Shown here: piece by piece, positions 24,879 to 33,477 of the stretch | How the letters are laid out: every line of letters begins with the position of its first letter | Numbering within the stretch: position 1 is the stretch's first letter | From: Sporichthya sp. | GTDB lineage: Bacteria > Actinomycetota > Actinomycetes > Sporichthyales > Sporichthyaceae | Length of the DNA stretch: 61,125 nt | Assembly: GCF_013815995.1 (NCBI RefSeq) | Contig: NZ_JACDFE010000003.1 | Span: 1 to 61,125 of the forward strand | Direction of reading: 5' to 3' | Notes under the pieces: generated by a model | Told to the model about the DNA's origin: nothing | The model's database searches: none | The model's input: the letters and a program-made list of their open reading frames with translations, nothing else | Made by a program: the position numbers and the translations under genes

Positions 24879-25357
24879 GACACGCGCTCCAGAGGGAGGC
24901 AGACTCCGCAGGCGGTCCGTCCGGTCGCGGCGAGTTCGTCAAGACTCATCGAGAACGGGTGCTTGCCGCGCACCAGCAGGCAGGTGGACAGGTGGTAGCG
25001 CTTCATTCGGGCGTCCGCCCAGTAACCGAGCTCACCCGGCGCCGACGGCCCGTCGGCGCGGCCACGCCGGGGGAGAATCGGCATCAGATTGCGGGTCACG
25101 TAACGCTTCTCCGCCCGTACCGCCCGCAGGCCGGCCAGCAGCCAAGAGAACATGCCCAGGACGGCGATCCCGGCGCAGGCGATGGCGCCGAGAATCCAGT
25201 TGAGCTGGGTGGCCCAGCGATCAGCGTCGCGACAGCCGCCGTAGCAGACCCAGATCCCGATCAACCCGGCGATCGAGAGCCCCGCCATGAGGACGAGGCT
25301 GCGGCTGCGCCATGGAGTGTCCGCGATCCAGCCCGGCTCGGCCCCGGCATTGCTCAT
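24875..25357 (-). CDS. Small membrane protein with a C-terminal His/Cys cluster
   Basis: A 160-residue protein not assigned to a family. Two membrane segments lie at about 20-40 and 54-76. The soluble tail carries YHLSTC (His122, Cys126) and ACGVC (Cys150, Cys153), a spacing that resembles a metal or nucleic-acid binding knuckle. It is co-transcribed, with 4-base overlaps on both sides, between another small membrane protein and LivHM, so an accessory role in the importer is plausible. No enzymatic motif is seen. Confidence 0.6.
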   Translation of the reverse strand: MSNAGAEPGWIADTPWRSRSLVLMAGLSIAGLIGIWVCYGGCRDADRWATQLNWILGAIACAGIAVLGMFSWLLAGLRAVRAEKRYVTRNLMPILPRRGRADGPSAPGELGYWADARMKRYHLSTCLLVRGKHPFSMSLDELAATGRTACGVCLPLERVS

Positions 25358-25788
25358 TGCCCGACGGACTTCGCGGAAGTGGAGCCGACCGGCGCGCGGG
25401 ACCCTTCGGAGGCGAAGCTGGTGCGCCGCCGAGGCGTGCCCGCCAAGGCCGCGGCCGGCTCATCGTCACCCAAGGGCATGGACCGCCGGATCCCCGCGCT
25501 GGCCAGTAGGGAGGCGTCCTCACCACGCAACGCCACATCCTCGGCCAGGAGCAGGCGCATCCCGCGTAGCTCACGCCACTCATCCAGCATGTCCGCCGAG
25601 AGCCAGAGCATCGCGCCCAGGCCCAGCAGGAAGACACCCATCAAACCGCCGGAGATGATGTAGGGCAGCTGCTTCGCGACATGCGCGGTCCCGCTGATCC
25701 CGAGATAGCCGAAGATCAGGCACAGCAGCCCGGCCCCGATCGCGACCGACGCTGCGATGCGGTCCCACTGCGACCGCAGGACGCTCAT
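25354..25788 (-). CDS. Small membrane protein of the importer operon
   Basis: A 144-residue protein of unknown function with two membrane helices (about 13-32 and 41-64) and a polar, Arg/Ser-rich tail (RRRTSFASEGS). ATG 25788 gives the 4-base ATGA overlap typical of this operon and has GGAGCTC ahead; an ATG nine bases earlier is possible. Size and topology match the neighbour at 24.9 kb, suggesting that the two act as a pair. Confidence 0.6.
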   Translation of the reverse strand: MSVLRSQWDRIAASVAIGAGLLCLIFGYLGISGTAHVAKQLPYIISGGLMGVFLLGLGAMLWLSADMLDEWRELRGMRLLLAEDVALRGEDASLLASAGIRRSMPLGDDEPAAALAGTPRRRTSFASEGSRAPVGSTSAKSVGQ

Positions 25789-27218
25789 GAGCTCCATCGG
25801 AATCCCACTCCAAACACGCGCATGATCGAGGTGGCCGCGAACGCGACGGCAGCGGTGAGCACCAGGGCGATATAGATGTTGTCGGCGGTGTCACTGCCAC
25901 CGCGGTAGTAGGACGCAAGCTTCGTCGTCCGTTCGTTCCGTGTCGCGGCGCTACTGATCGAGTCAGCTGGCTGCGCCGCTGTGATGTCCACCGGGAGCAC
26001 TCCGCCGGTATCGACACTGGGGAGAGCGCCGGCGCCGAGGCCCGCGGCGTCAACGGAGGTGGAGGGCAAGCCGGAGGTGTCCCCCGACGTCCCGGTCGCA
26101 TCAACCGGACTGATGCCCGACGCATCGCTGCCCAGGCTCAGGGGCCGCAAGTCGACGGTCGCGACCCCCTGACCCACCTTAAAGGTCACCGGGGTGGGGC
26201 CTTTGAAGTACTGGTTGTCCGGCGCCTCAGAGATCTGCGTCTTGAAGGTGAAGCCGACCCCGGTCAGCCCGGTCTCCGAGTCGACCGCGGGTTGGAAGCT
26301 CATCTCAATCCCGGCTGCCTTAAAAGCATCGAACACGGTCTCGGCGGCCAGCGGGACGTTCACCGGAGCGCCGGCGCTCGGCAACGCGACGAAGAACGAG
26401 CCGTCCTTGAAGCCGATGTCCGGGTTCTGGATCTGGTTGCAGCCGAACGGCGCGGGGATCTCCACGACCGGGAACTTCGCCGGTTCCGGCTGCGGCACGC
26501 CCGGGGCCGGGACGAACAGCGGAACGGTCTCGGGTGTGGTGCAGGGGATGCGCATCGACAGCGCCGGGACGTTGATCCGGCCGATCGTGATCGAGGAGCT
26601 GCGGGTCAGCTTTCCGGTGCCTCCGTCGGCAACGACCCGGACCCGGGTCTGCAGACCCGAGAGCTTGAACTGGTCGTCACCCAAAACCAGGCCATCGACC
26701 GTGGACTCGGCCGTCGAGACGACCGATCCGCCATCGGCGACCTGCACCCGCGAGGTCGAGGTGCTGCCGCTGGGATCGCTCCCCACCTGTCCCTTGGAAT
26801 AGGCGTGCTCCGAACCGCTCTCGGCATGCATCGAGGCCCCGGGGAACACTGCGTCCTTGGGATCGTCGCCGTACTGCGTGGTGACGATGACGGGATAGCG
26901 CGGGGTGGGCACCGAGAACAGCGCCCCGCCCATCCCCGGCAGAGCGGCCACCACATCACCCGGGTAGATCGAGGAGGCGGTGGCGTCGGACTGCTGCAGG
27001 CGATTGAGGTGCGCCGAGGAGAACGGCACGTTGAGCTCGGCCGTGAGCCCGAGCGGCAGCGAGGCATTGGTGAGCGTCGCCTGCACGCCGAAGGACTGAG
27101 CGAAGCCCTCGAACGTCGAGTCGGCTCGGGCCGAGCTGCCGGGCAACACCACCCACATCAGGGGGCTCACCCCGACCAGGCCGGCCAGCAGGGCGCCGCG
27201 TGCGCGTCCCAGTCTCAT
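25785..27218 (-). CDS. Secreted, C-terminally membrane-anchored protein, unknown family
   Basis: A 477-residue exported protein. A signal peptide ends near SSARADS (about residue 34). The mature part is rich in beta-strand-like Ser/Thr/Val segments, with one possible disulfide (IPCTTPET and FGCNQIQ). A Ser/Asp/Gly linker follows (about 385-435), then a membrane anchor NIYIALVLTAAVAFAATSIM and a short tail. It heads the importer operon behind operator site C, with AACGAGGAGGT before ATG 27218. The layout resembles a surface receptor or a cell-wall-spanning accessory that delivers a hydrophobic substrate to the transporter. I do not recognise the family. Confidence 0.7.
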   Translation of the reverse strand: MRLGRARGALLAGLVGVSPLMWVVLPGSSARADSTFEGFAQSFGVQATLTNASLPLGLTAELNVPFSSAHLNRLQQSDATASSIYPGDVVAALPGMGGALFSVPTPRYPVIVTTQYGDDPKDAVFPGASMHAESGSEHAYSKGQVGSDPSGSTSTSRVQVADGGSVVSTAESTVDGLVLGDDQFKLSGLQTRVRVVADGGTGKLTRSSSITIGRINVPALSMRIPCTTPETVPLFVPAPGVPQPEPAKFPVVEIPAPFGCNQIQNPDIGFKDGSFFVALPSAGAPVNVPLAAETVFDAFKAAGIEMSFQPAVDSETGLTGVGFTFKTQISEAPDNQYFKGPTPVTFKVGQGVATVDLRPLSLGSDASGISPVDATGTSGDTSGLPSTSVDAAGLGAGALPSVDTGGVLPVDITAAQPADSISSAATRNERTTKLASYYRGGSDTADNIYIALVLTAAVAFAATSIMRVFGVGFRWSS

Positions 27219-27263
27219 GTACGACCTCCTCGTTGCCGAGCGACACCGCTCATCTTAGGCAGC

Positions 27264-27288
27264 TATTATATGCAGTACTGTACTAGTT
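27264..27288. promoter_or_regulatory. Operator-like site C, upstream of the importer operon
   Basis: TATTATATGCA, then GTACTGTACTAGTT: a variant of the shared site with 11 rather than 10 bases before GTAC. It lies 46 bases upstream of the secreted-protein gene and just after the binding-lipoprotein gene (stop at 27303), so it likely starts a separate transcript. Confidence 0.6.
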
Positions 27289-27302
27289 TGCCTAGATCGG
27301 CG

Positions 27303-28769
27303 TCAGAAACAATCCTTCTTGCTGCCGTTGGGCGCGGTGAACCCAGAGCTGTTCAACAAGATCGTGTAGTAGCAGTTTTGTTTGGCCGCGCCCTGACCGG
27401 CGCGGAACGTGACGCCCGGGCTCAGTCCGTTCAGGGTCTCGTTCTTCAGGGAGTACAGCCCCTGCAGCACCAGGGCGGTAGCCACCGGCCCGGTGCGCGC
27501 CTGCGGAACCTTGGCCATGCCCGCTTCGAACAGCTTGCCGGCGGCCCACCCGAGCATGGCCGATCCGTCGAACGGCCCGCCGGGGTTGAACCTCGCCATG
27601 GCCGCGTGGAACTCCTTGAGGCCGGGGTTATCGGTGGCCGGGAACGGGGCCAACGACGACGCGAAGTACACGCCGAAATCCCGCACGTTCGGATCACGAG
27701 CGCTGGCCGCACCGAGGGCGATCGGGACCGTCGCGAAAGGCACCTTGTAGTCGATCGCGAGGCAGGAGCGCGCGAACCGCTGGTCGCTGGCGCCGTCGAG
27801 TGCCAGCCACAGGAACTCCGCCCCAGCGTTCTTCATGTTCTGACATTCGGCCGTGAAGTCCGTCTGGGTCATCGACGAGGACTGCTGGGCGACGACCTGG
27901 TAGCCGCCCTTGGCTGCGTTGGCCGCGTCCTTGACCTGCTGCGCGATGAACGGGCAGACGGATGCTTCGACGCAGGAGATGACGCCCAACTTGGTCTTGC
28001 CGGTGGCCTGAGCCAGGACCTTGGCCGTGGCCGTGTAGATGACGTCCGAGCTCGTGCCCGCGGGGAACAGCAGCGGGTCCTCGTTCCAGGGCGGCAGGAT
28101 TCCGTCGCCGCCGACGGTCGGTACCTTCAGCCGGTTGACCTCTCGCCGGTAGGCGTCGAGGGTGATCGGGACGTAGGAGCCGATCATCGACACGACGCCC
28201 TTGGTCTGGACGAGGTCGTTGACGTTGGAAGCGGTCCGGGCCGGGTCGGAGCCGTCGTCGACCTGGAAGAGCTGGATCGGGTGGCACTGGACCCCGCCGC
28301 GTGCGTTGACGTCCCGGGCCCAGACCGCCAGGCCGAGACGGATGAGCCCGGAGGCCTGGCCCAGCAGGCCGCTGAAGGCACCGGTCTGGCCCAGCTTGAT
28401 CGGCTCCAACTGTTTCGTGCAGGCACCGCCCACCGTCGGCGCCGCGGTCGCTGCGGGCTTGTTCCCCTTGCCGGCGGTACCGGCCGTGGCTGTGGTGGTG
28501 CTCGGGGCGGTGCCCGTCGACCCGGTGGGCGCCGCGGCCCCCGTGCCCGCCGTCGTCGTTGCCGGGCCAGGCACGGTGACATCGGTCGCCTCCGTGGGAA
28601 TGGCGGCATCCGAGCCGGCCACGGTGGTGCCCTCGGCGGCGACCGCACCGGAGTTGCCTTCAGCGGCGTTGACCTCGGAATCGGGCACCCGGATCCCGCA
28701 GGCAGTGCCCGCGAGGCAGACACCCGCCACGAGGAGGGCTACCCGTCCCCGTGCACGTCGGTTCAGCAT
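27303..28769 (-). CDS. ABC transporter substrate-binding lipoprotein (Liv/peripla_BP_6 type)
   Basis: A 488-residue binding protein, likely lipid-anchored. The N-terminus has basic residues, a hydrophobic stretch and LAGTAC as a lipobox-like end. A long Thr/Ala/Pro linker (about 40-115) precedes the LivK-type fold (IKLGQTGAFSGLLGQASGLI, GVVSMIGSYVPITLDAYR, VDDGSDPARTA). ATG 28769 follows GAGGAGCG. It is the external receptor for the LivHM-LivFG importer, though transcribed with the monooxygenase from site D. The ligand cannot be read. Confidence 0.88.
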   Translation of the reverse strand: MLNRRARGRVALLVAGVCLAGTACGIRVPDSEVNAAEGNSGAVAAEGTTVAGSDAAIPTEATDVTVPGPATTTAGTGAAAPTGSTGTAPSTTTATAGTAGKGNKPAATAAPTVGGACTKQLEPIKLGQTGAFSGLLGQASGLIRLGLAVWARDVNARGGVQCHPIQLFQVDDGSDPARTASNVNDLVQTKGVVSMIGSYVPITLDAYRREVNRLKVPTVGGDGILPPWNEDPLLFPAGTSSDVIYTATAKVLAQATGKTKLGVISCVEASVCPFIAQQVKDAANAAKGGYQVVAQQSSSMTQTDFTAECQNMKNAGAEFLWLALDGASDQRFARSCLAIDYKVPFATVPIALGAASARDPNVRDFGVYFASSLAPFPATDNPGLKEFHAAMARFNPGGPFDGSAMLGWAAGKLFEAGMAKVPQARTGPVATALVLQGLYSLKNETLNGLSPGVTFRAGQGAAKQNCYYTILLNSSGFTAPNGSKKDCF

Positions 28770-28800
28770 GCTCGCTCCTCGCATCAGATCTACGACAGCT

Positions 28801-30456
28801 CTAAGAGAGCTCTGTGTGCAGGATCGGAGCTTCCGATCCAACGACGCTACGGGTGCCGGCCGACGCCGCGCCCGTTCGTTCCTGGGATGCATGATCGGTG
28901 TGGACAGGCCGCCCGGTGCGCAGCTCGAAGCGGTAGTTGTCCAGGCGGAACAACCGGGTCGTCAACCACAGGCCCAGCATCGATGAGGGCCGTGGCGCCG
29001 CGGGGCTGTCGCCCTTGCCGTCGAAATAGTAGGTGTTCGACGTCGCACAGTCGCCGCTGTAGAGCACCATCTTCTGGGCCTTGCGCTGCACCTTGGCGAA
29101 GTCGCGCTCGTGCACTTCGGGCCTGACGACGGCGTAGTTGCTCGCCCGCTTCTTCGCGGCCCGCAGTACACGCCCAATATGCACGACCTGGTTGTTCAGG
29201 ATGTCGAAGTACGACGAACCGGAAGCCGCATATGGTCCGAAGATCAGGAACAGGTTGGGGAACTGGGGGACGGTCGTCCCCAGGTAGGCCTGATAGCGGT
29301 TCTCGTCCCACCAGTCCCGAAGGTTGGTGTCCCCTTCACCGATGATCTCGAACATCGGTGCGGAGCTGCGGTCGAAGACGTGGAATCCTGTGGCGCACAC
29401 CAGGACGTCGGCCTCACGCTCGGCACCGCCGACTGTGGCCAAGCCCCGCTCGGTGACGTGGGTGATGCCATCGGTGACGAGATCGACATTGTCCCGGTTG
29501 AACATCGGGTAGAAGGTGTTGGAGAAGCTAGGGCGCTTGCAGAAGAAGCTGTAGTTCGGGATCAGCTTTTCCTGGGTGGCCGGATCGTCGACCTTCTTGC
29601 GCATCGACTTGATGAGGAACCGCTCCACCGCCTCGGTAACCCGGTGGTAGCGCCGGTGGTTCTGGAAGGCGACCCGGAAGAACAACTCGGAGACGAACCA
29701 GATGTAGGCCCGCGCGGCGCGTTGCAGGACCGGGGCACGCCGCATCACGCGCTGGGCCCGCCGGGAAATCGGGGGGTTGATCTTCGGAGCCAGCCAGATC
29801 GCGGTGCGCTGATAGACGTCGAGGTGCGCGACCTTGTCGACGATGGCTGGTGCCACCTGGATTCCGGTCGCCCCGGTCCCGATGATCGCGACCCGCTTGC
29901 CGGTCAGGTCATAGTCGTGGTCCCAACGGGCCGTGTGCATGATCTTGCCCGCGAAGGCGTCGATTCCGTCGATCTCCGGAAGCCGCGGCCCACTGAGGTA
30001 GCCGCAGGCGTTCACGAGGTAACGCGCAGTCAGTTCTTCGCCGGTCTGCAGTGAGACACGCCAGAGCGCGTTGGCCTCGTCGAACCGGGCCTGGATCACC
30101 TGGCGGCCGAAGCGGATGTGGCGGCGCAGTCCGAACTTGTCAGCGCAGTGCTCGGCGTAGGCCTGGACTTCGGAGCCCGGCGCGTAGAGCTGGGACCAGT
30201 CCGCCTTCGGCTCGAACATATAGCTGTAGCTGAAGGACGGGACGTCGACTTCCAAGCCGGGGTAGGAGTTGTCCCGCCAGGTCCCGCCGACACCATCCGC
30301 CTGCTCCAGGATCACGAAGTCGTGGATGCCGATCTTCTGCAGGCCGATGCCGACGCCGATGCCACCGAAGCCGGCGCCGACGATCAGCACCTCGTGCTGT
30401 ACCGGTGCACTCTCAGAATCAGGACCCGCGACGGTGCGGGCCGGGCGGCGGCTCAT
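28801..30456 (-). CDS. Flavin monooxygenase, Baeyer-Villiger type
   Basis: A 551-residue FAD/NADPH monooxygenase. The FAD fold has VGAGFGGIGVGIGL, the second Rossmann motif is GTGATGIQVAP, and the family fingerprint FxGxxxHxxxW is intact (FAGKIMHTARWDHD). ADVLVCATGFHVF is the usual linker region. Such enzymes insert oxygen next to a ketone, opening rings or cleaving side chains. ATG 30456 has GGAGAGGAC upstream, and site D is 26 bases before it. It is the first gene of a two-gene unit with the binding lipoprotein. Confidence 0.92.
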   Translation of the reverse strand: MSRRPARTVAGPDSESAPVQHEVLIVGAGFGGIGVGIGLQKIGIHDFVILEQADGVGGTWRDNSYPGLEVDVPSFSYSYMFEPKADWSQLYAPGSEVQAYAEHCADKFGLRRHIRFGRQVIQARFDEANALWRVSLQTGEELTARYLVNACGYLSGPRLPEIDGIDAFAGKIMHTARWDHDYDLTGKRVAIIGTGATGIQVAPAIVDKVAHLDVYQRTAIWLAPKINPPISRRAQRVMRRAPVLQRAARAYIWFVSELFFRVAFQNHRRYHRVTEAVERFLIKSMRKKVDDPATQEKLIPNYSFFCKRPSFSNTFYPMFNRDNVDLVTDGITHVTERGLATVGGAEREADVLVCATGFHVFDRSSAPMFEIIGEGDTNLRDWWDENRYQAYLGTTVPQFPNLFLIFGPYAASGSSYFDILNNQVVHIGRVLRAAKKRASNYAVVRPEVHERDFAKVQRKAQKMVLYSGDCATSNTYYFDGKGDSPAAPRPSSMLGLWLTTRLFRLDNYRFELRTGRPVHTDHASQERTGAASAGTRSVVGSEAPILHTELS

Positions 30457-30481
30457 CGCGTCCTCTCCGGCAGAAAGCTCT

Positions 30482-30506
30482 TACTAAATGAGTACTATAC
30501 CAAGTG
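30482..30506. promoter_or_regulatory. Operator-like site D, upstream of the monooxygenase
   Basis: Begins TACTAAATGAGTAC, like site A, then TATACC and AAGTG. It lies between the dehydrogenase stop (30519) and the monooxygenase start (30456). Spacing matches sites A, B and G. Confidence 0.7.
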
Positions 30507-30518
30507 GAGCGCCAAATT

Positions 30519-31664
30519 CTAGAGGGACCGTGCGATCAGTTCCTTCTGGATTTCGTTGGCCCCGCCGTAGATTTTCTGGGCCCGGGCGTCGGCGTACATA
30601 CGGGCGATCGGGTACTCCCGCATGTAGCCGTAGCCGCCAAAAAGTTGCAGGCACTTGTCGATGACCTCGCACTGGATCTGGGTGAGCCACCACTTGCACA
30701 TCGCTGCGGTGGCGTGGTCCAGTCCGTCGGCCATGCGCCGGGTGATGCAGTCATCGAGGAACACCCGACCGACGCGGGTGAGGGTGGCACACTCGGCGAG
30801 TTCGAACCGGGTGTTCTGTAACGCGAGGAGCGGAGCCCCGAAGGCCTCACGTTGCTTGACGTAGTCGACAGTCAACTGAAGTGCGCGTTCCATCGCGCCG
30901 ACCGCGCTGATCCCGATGATGAGCCGCTCCTGAGGCAGCTGCTCCATCATCATCGAGAAGCCCTTGCCCTCGGCTCCGAGCAGGTTGCCCGCGGGAACGC
31001 GAACCTGGTCGAAGAACAGTTCCGAGGTGTCGGCCCCGTGCTGCCCGATCTTGTCCAGGACCCGGCCGCGGCGGAATCCCTCGCAGTCACGCGCGTCGAC
31101 CAGGACCAGCGAGATGCCGTCGGAACGGCCGCGGTCGCCCGTCCGCACCGCGACGACGATCAGGTCCGCGTGGGATCCGTTGGTGATGAAGGTCTTGGCG
31201 CCGTCGATCATCAAGCTGTCGCCGTCACGCACCGCGCGGGTGCGGATCGACTTGAGATCAGAACCCGCCGAGGGCTCCGTCATGGCGATCGCAGCGATGA
31301 CCTCCCCGCTGGCCATGAGCGGCAGCCAGGTGCTTTTCTGCTCCGCGGTCCCGTACCTCAGCAGGTAGTGGGCGACGATCCCGCTGTGCACGGAGTTGCC
31401 CCACGAGCGGTCTCCCGTGCGCGCATAGGCCATGGCGACGGTGGCATGGTGCAGGAACGAACCACCGCCACCGCCGTACTCCTCGGGAATCGAAACGCAC
31501 AGCAGCCCCAACTTGGCGGCTTTGCGCCACAGGTCGACATCGACGCACTGCTGTTCAGCCCAACGGGTCTCGTTCCTCGACACCTCGTCGGAGAGGAACG
31601 ACCACGCCAGGTCGTAGAGGTCGGCCATGTCCTCGGTCATCCACGGTGACCGCACGGCGCTCAC
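30519..31664 (-). CDS. Acyl-CoA dehydrogenase
   Basis: A 381-residue dehydrogenase with all standard signatures: AIAMTEPSAGSDLKSIRT, IDGAKTFITNGSHAD, QREAFGAPLLALQNTRFELA and LFGGYGYMREYPIARMYADA, ending IYGGANEIQKELIAR. The IYGGxNEI form implies that the catalytic Glu is in the G-helix region (near GAMERALQ), as in isovaleryl- or long-chain-type enzymes. The GTG at 31664 overlaps the MaoC stop (GTGA); ATG 31640 is the alternative. Last gene of the operon from site E. Confidence 0.88.
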   Translation of the reverse strand: MSAVRSPWMTEDMADLYDLAWSFLSDEVSRNETRWAEQQCVDVDLWRKAAKLGLLCVSIPEEYGGGGGSFLHHATVAMAYARTGDRSWGNSVHSGIVAHYLLRYGTAEQKSTWLPLMASGEVIAAIAMTEPSAGSDLKSIRTRAVRDGDSLMIDGAKTFITNGSHADLIVVAVRTGDRGRSDGISLVLVDARDCEGFRRGRVLDKIGQHGADTSELFFDQVRVPAGNLLGAEGKGFSMMMEQLPQERLIIGISAVGAMERALQLTVDYVKQREAFGAPLLALQNTRFELAECATLTRVGRVFLDDCITRRMADGLDHATAAMCKWWLTQIQCEVIDKCLQLFGGYGYMREYPIARMYADARAQKIYGGANEIQKELIARSL

Positions 31665-32083
31665 CGGGCCGCCCCGAGCGCCACCGTCGCGACCCCGCTG
31701 AGGGTGACCGTGCCGTCGGCGAGACGCGCCTCGAGCTCGATCTTCGCGCGCCGCTCGCCGTCCACCTCGGCCACCTCGGCCACTCGGCCGGTACAGGTCG
31801 GCTGCCCGTGCACGGGGGTGATGGCCACGAATCGGACCTGGAACGAGCGCAGCTGCTGCTGCGGGAGCCAGCGCGTCAGAAGGCGGCCGAGATAGGCCGT
31901 CGACAGCATCCCGTGGGCGAAGACGTCGTCCAGGCCGGCGCTGCGGGCCACGTCGATGTCGATGTGGATCGGGTTGTGGTCGCCGGAGGCCCCGGCGAAC
32001 AGCGCCAGGGTGGTGCGGTTGAGCGGGGGCAGCTCCAGCGGGGCGAGCTCGGTCCCGACGTCGATGCTGGGCGACGCGCTCAT
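31661..32083 (-). CDS. MaoC-like enoyl-CoA hydratase, catalytic type
   Basis: A 140-residue hot-dog protein with the hydratase motif FAGASGDHNPIHID, holding the Asp and His that add water to an enoyl-CoA, and FAHGMLSTAYLGRLL. Its start overlaps the stop of the second MaoC gene by one base (TGATG). In steroid side-chain degradation two such half-proteins form one heteromeric hydratase (ChsH1-ChsH2), and this is the catalytic half of such a pair. Confidence 0.88.
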   Translation of the reverse strand: MSASPSIDVGTELAPLELPPLNRTTLALFAGASGDHNPIHIDIDVARSAGLDDVFAHGMLSTAYLGRLLTRWLPQQQLRSFQVRFVAITPVHGQPTCTGRVAEVAEVDGERRAKIELEARLADGTVTLSGVATVALGAAR

Positions 32084-32547
32084 CAGACCAGCTCGAGTTG
32101 GCGGACGACGATGACGTTGCGCAGTTCGGCGACCAGCTCCTGGGCGGCGAAGACCTGCGTCTCCCGGACCAGGAACCGCAGCGCGCCGCCCTTCTTCTCG
32201 TAGTAGTCCACGATCCGGGGCCGAAAGGTCAGCTCTTCCCCCGCGACGACCACGCGGTGGTAGGTAAACCCTTCCTCGCCATGCAGGATCTGGCGCATAT
32301 CCACCCCGATGTCGCGAAGGAATCCGTGCGGGTCCGGACGTCCGAGCTCGAGGCTGTAGAAGAACGTCGGCGGCACGGGGAGATCGCCATATCCGGCGAC
32401 CCGGGCCGCAGCGACGTCGGTGTACACCGGGTCGACCTCCCCGATCGCCTTGGCGAAGAAGCGGAGCCGGCCGCGCTCGGCCGTAGCGGTGAAGGTCGGC
32501 AGGGCCTTGCCGATCAGGCTCTGGGGATCCAGGTGGGTTGCCGTCAC
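32083..32547 (-). CDS. MaoC-like N-terminal-type (FAS1) dehydratase subunit
   Basis: A 154-residue hot-dog protein of the MaoC_dehydrat_N type (LIGKALPTFTATAERGRLRFFAKAIGEVDPVYTD, then VPPTFFYSLEL and GEEGFTYHRVVVAGEELTF). It lacks the DxNPxH catalytic motif, which the next gene supplies, so it should serve as substrate-binding partner. Start GTG 32547 overlaps the SDR stop. Confidence 0.85.
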   Translation of the reverse strand: MTATHLDPQSLIGKALPTFTATAERGRLRFFAKAIGEVDPVYTDVAAARVAGYGDLPVPPTFFYSLELGRPDPHGFLRDIGVDMRQILHGEEGFTYHRVVVAGEELTFRPRIVDYYEKKGGALRFLVRETQVFAAQELVAELRNVIVVRQLELV

Positions 32548-33443
32548 GCCGAGGCCATCCAGGGCGAGGGACCCGCGGGAATCTTGGCCAGCGCCTCCGC
32601 CAGACCCTCGACCGTCCAGCGGGCGTCCGACACGAAGGACTCTTGCTCGAGCCAGCACTGCTGCCGCCCCACGTGCCCGCCGACGACGTTGAAGACCTCG
32701 CCGGAGGCTTGGCAGTCCTTGCTCGCGAGCCAGGCGACGAGCGGCGACACGTTCTCCGGGGCCCACTTGTCGAACCCTCCGTCGTCCGCGCTGATCCGGT
32801 CACCCAGGCCGGGGACCGACTCGGTGAGCCTCGTGCGGGCCACGGGTGCGATGGCGTTGACCCGCACGCCGTAGCGCTCGAGCTCGCGCGCGGCGACGAG
32901 CGTCATCATCGCGATGCCCGATTTGGCAGCGGCATAGTTGATCTGCCCCGGATTCCCGCGCAGACCCGAGCCGGAGGATGTGTTGATCACGGAGGCGGAC
33001 ACCGGGTGGCCCTGCTTGCTCCGCGCACGCCAGTAGGCGGCCGCGTGGCGCAGTGGGCAGAAGTGCCCCTTGAGGTGGACGTCTATCACGGAGTCCCAGT
33101 CGCCCTCGGACATGTTGATCAGGAAGCGGTCGCGGAGGATCCCGGCATTGTTGACGAGGATGTCCAGACCCCCGAAGGTGTCGACCGCGAGCTGGACCAT
33201 CGCGGCGGCGCTGTCCCAGTTGGACACGCTCCCCACGTGGGCGACGGCCGCTCCCCCGGCCCGGGCGATCTCGGCGACGACCTCGTGGGCCGGGCTCGCG
33301 TCGTCACCACTGCCGTCGGTGCCCGCGCCGTTGTCGTTGACGACCACGCGTGCCCCGAGCTCGGCGAAGAGCAACGCATGTGCCCTGCCCAGTCCGCGGC
33401 CCGCGCCGGTGATGATCGCGATCCGGCCGTCGAGTGTCTTCAT
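32544..33443 (-). CDS. Short-chain dehydrogenase, multifunctional-enzyme-2 type
   Basis: A 299-residue SDR. It has the cofactor motif TGAGRGLGRAHA, NNAG (ILVNNAGILRD), the catalytic Ser region NTSSGSGLRGNPGQ, and YAAAK. The extended, VNDNGAG-containing loop is typical of the 17-beta-HSD4/MFE-2 (R)-3-hydroxyacyl-CoA dehydrogenases. That fits the adjacent MaoC pair: hydration by MaoC, then oxidation by this enzyme. The C-terminal extension is longer than in plain FabG proteins. Confidence 0.88.
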   Translation of the reverse strand: MKTLDGRIAIITGAGRGLGRAHALLFAELGARVVVNDNGAGTDGSGDDASPAHEVVAEIARAGGAAVAHVGSVSNWDSAAAMVQLAVDTFGGLDILVNNAGILRDRFLINMSEGDWDSVIDVHLKGHFCPLRHAAAYWRARSKQGHPVSASVINTSSGSGLRGNPGQINYAAAKSGIAMMTLVAARELERYGVRVNAIAPVARTRLTESVPGLGDRISADDGGFDKWAPENVSPLVAWLASKDCQASGEVFNVVGGHVGRQQCWLEQESFVSDARWTVEGLAEALAKIPAGPSPWMASA

Positions 33444-33477
33444 GCGTTCTCCTGATCTGTGGTGTGCGTGCCGGGCG

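Noticed and set aside
26292-29126. A 944-codon plus-strand frame
   Set aside because: Antisense to the secreted protein, binding lipoprotein and monooxygenase genes, all of which have motifs, signal sequences and ribosome binding sites.
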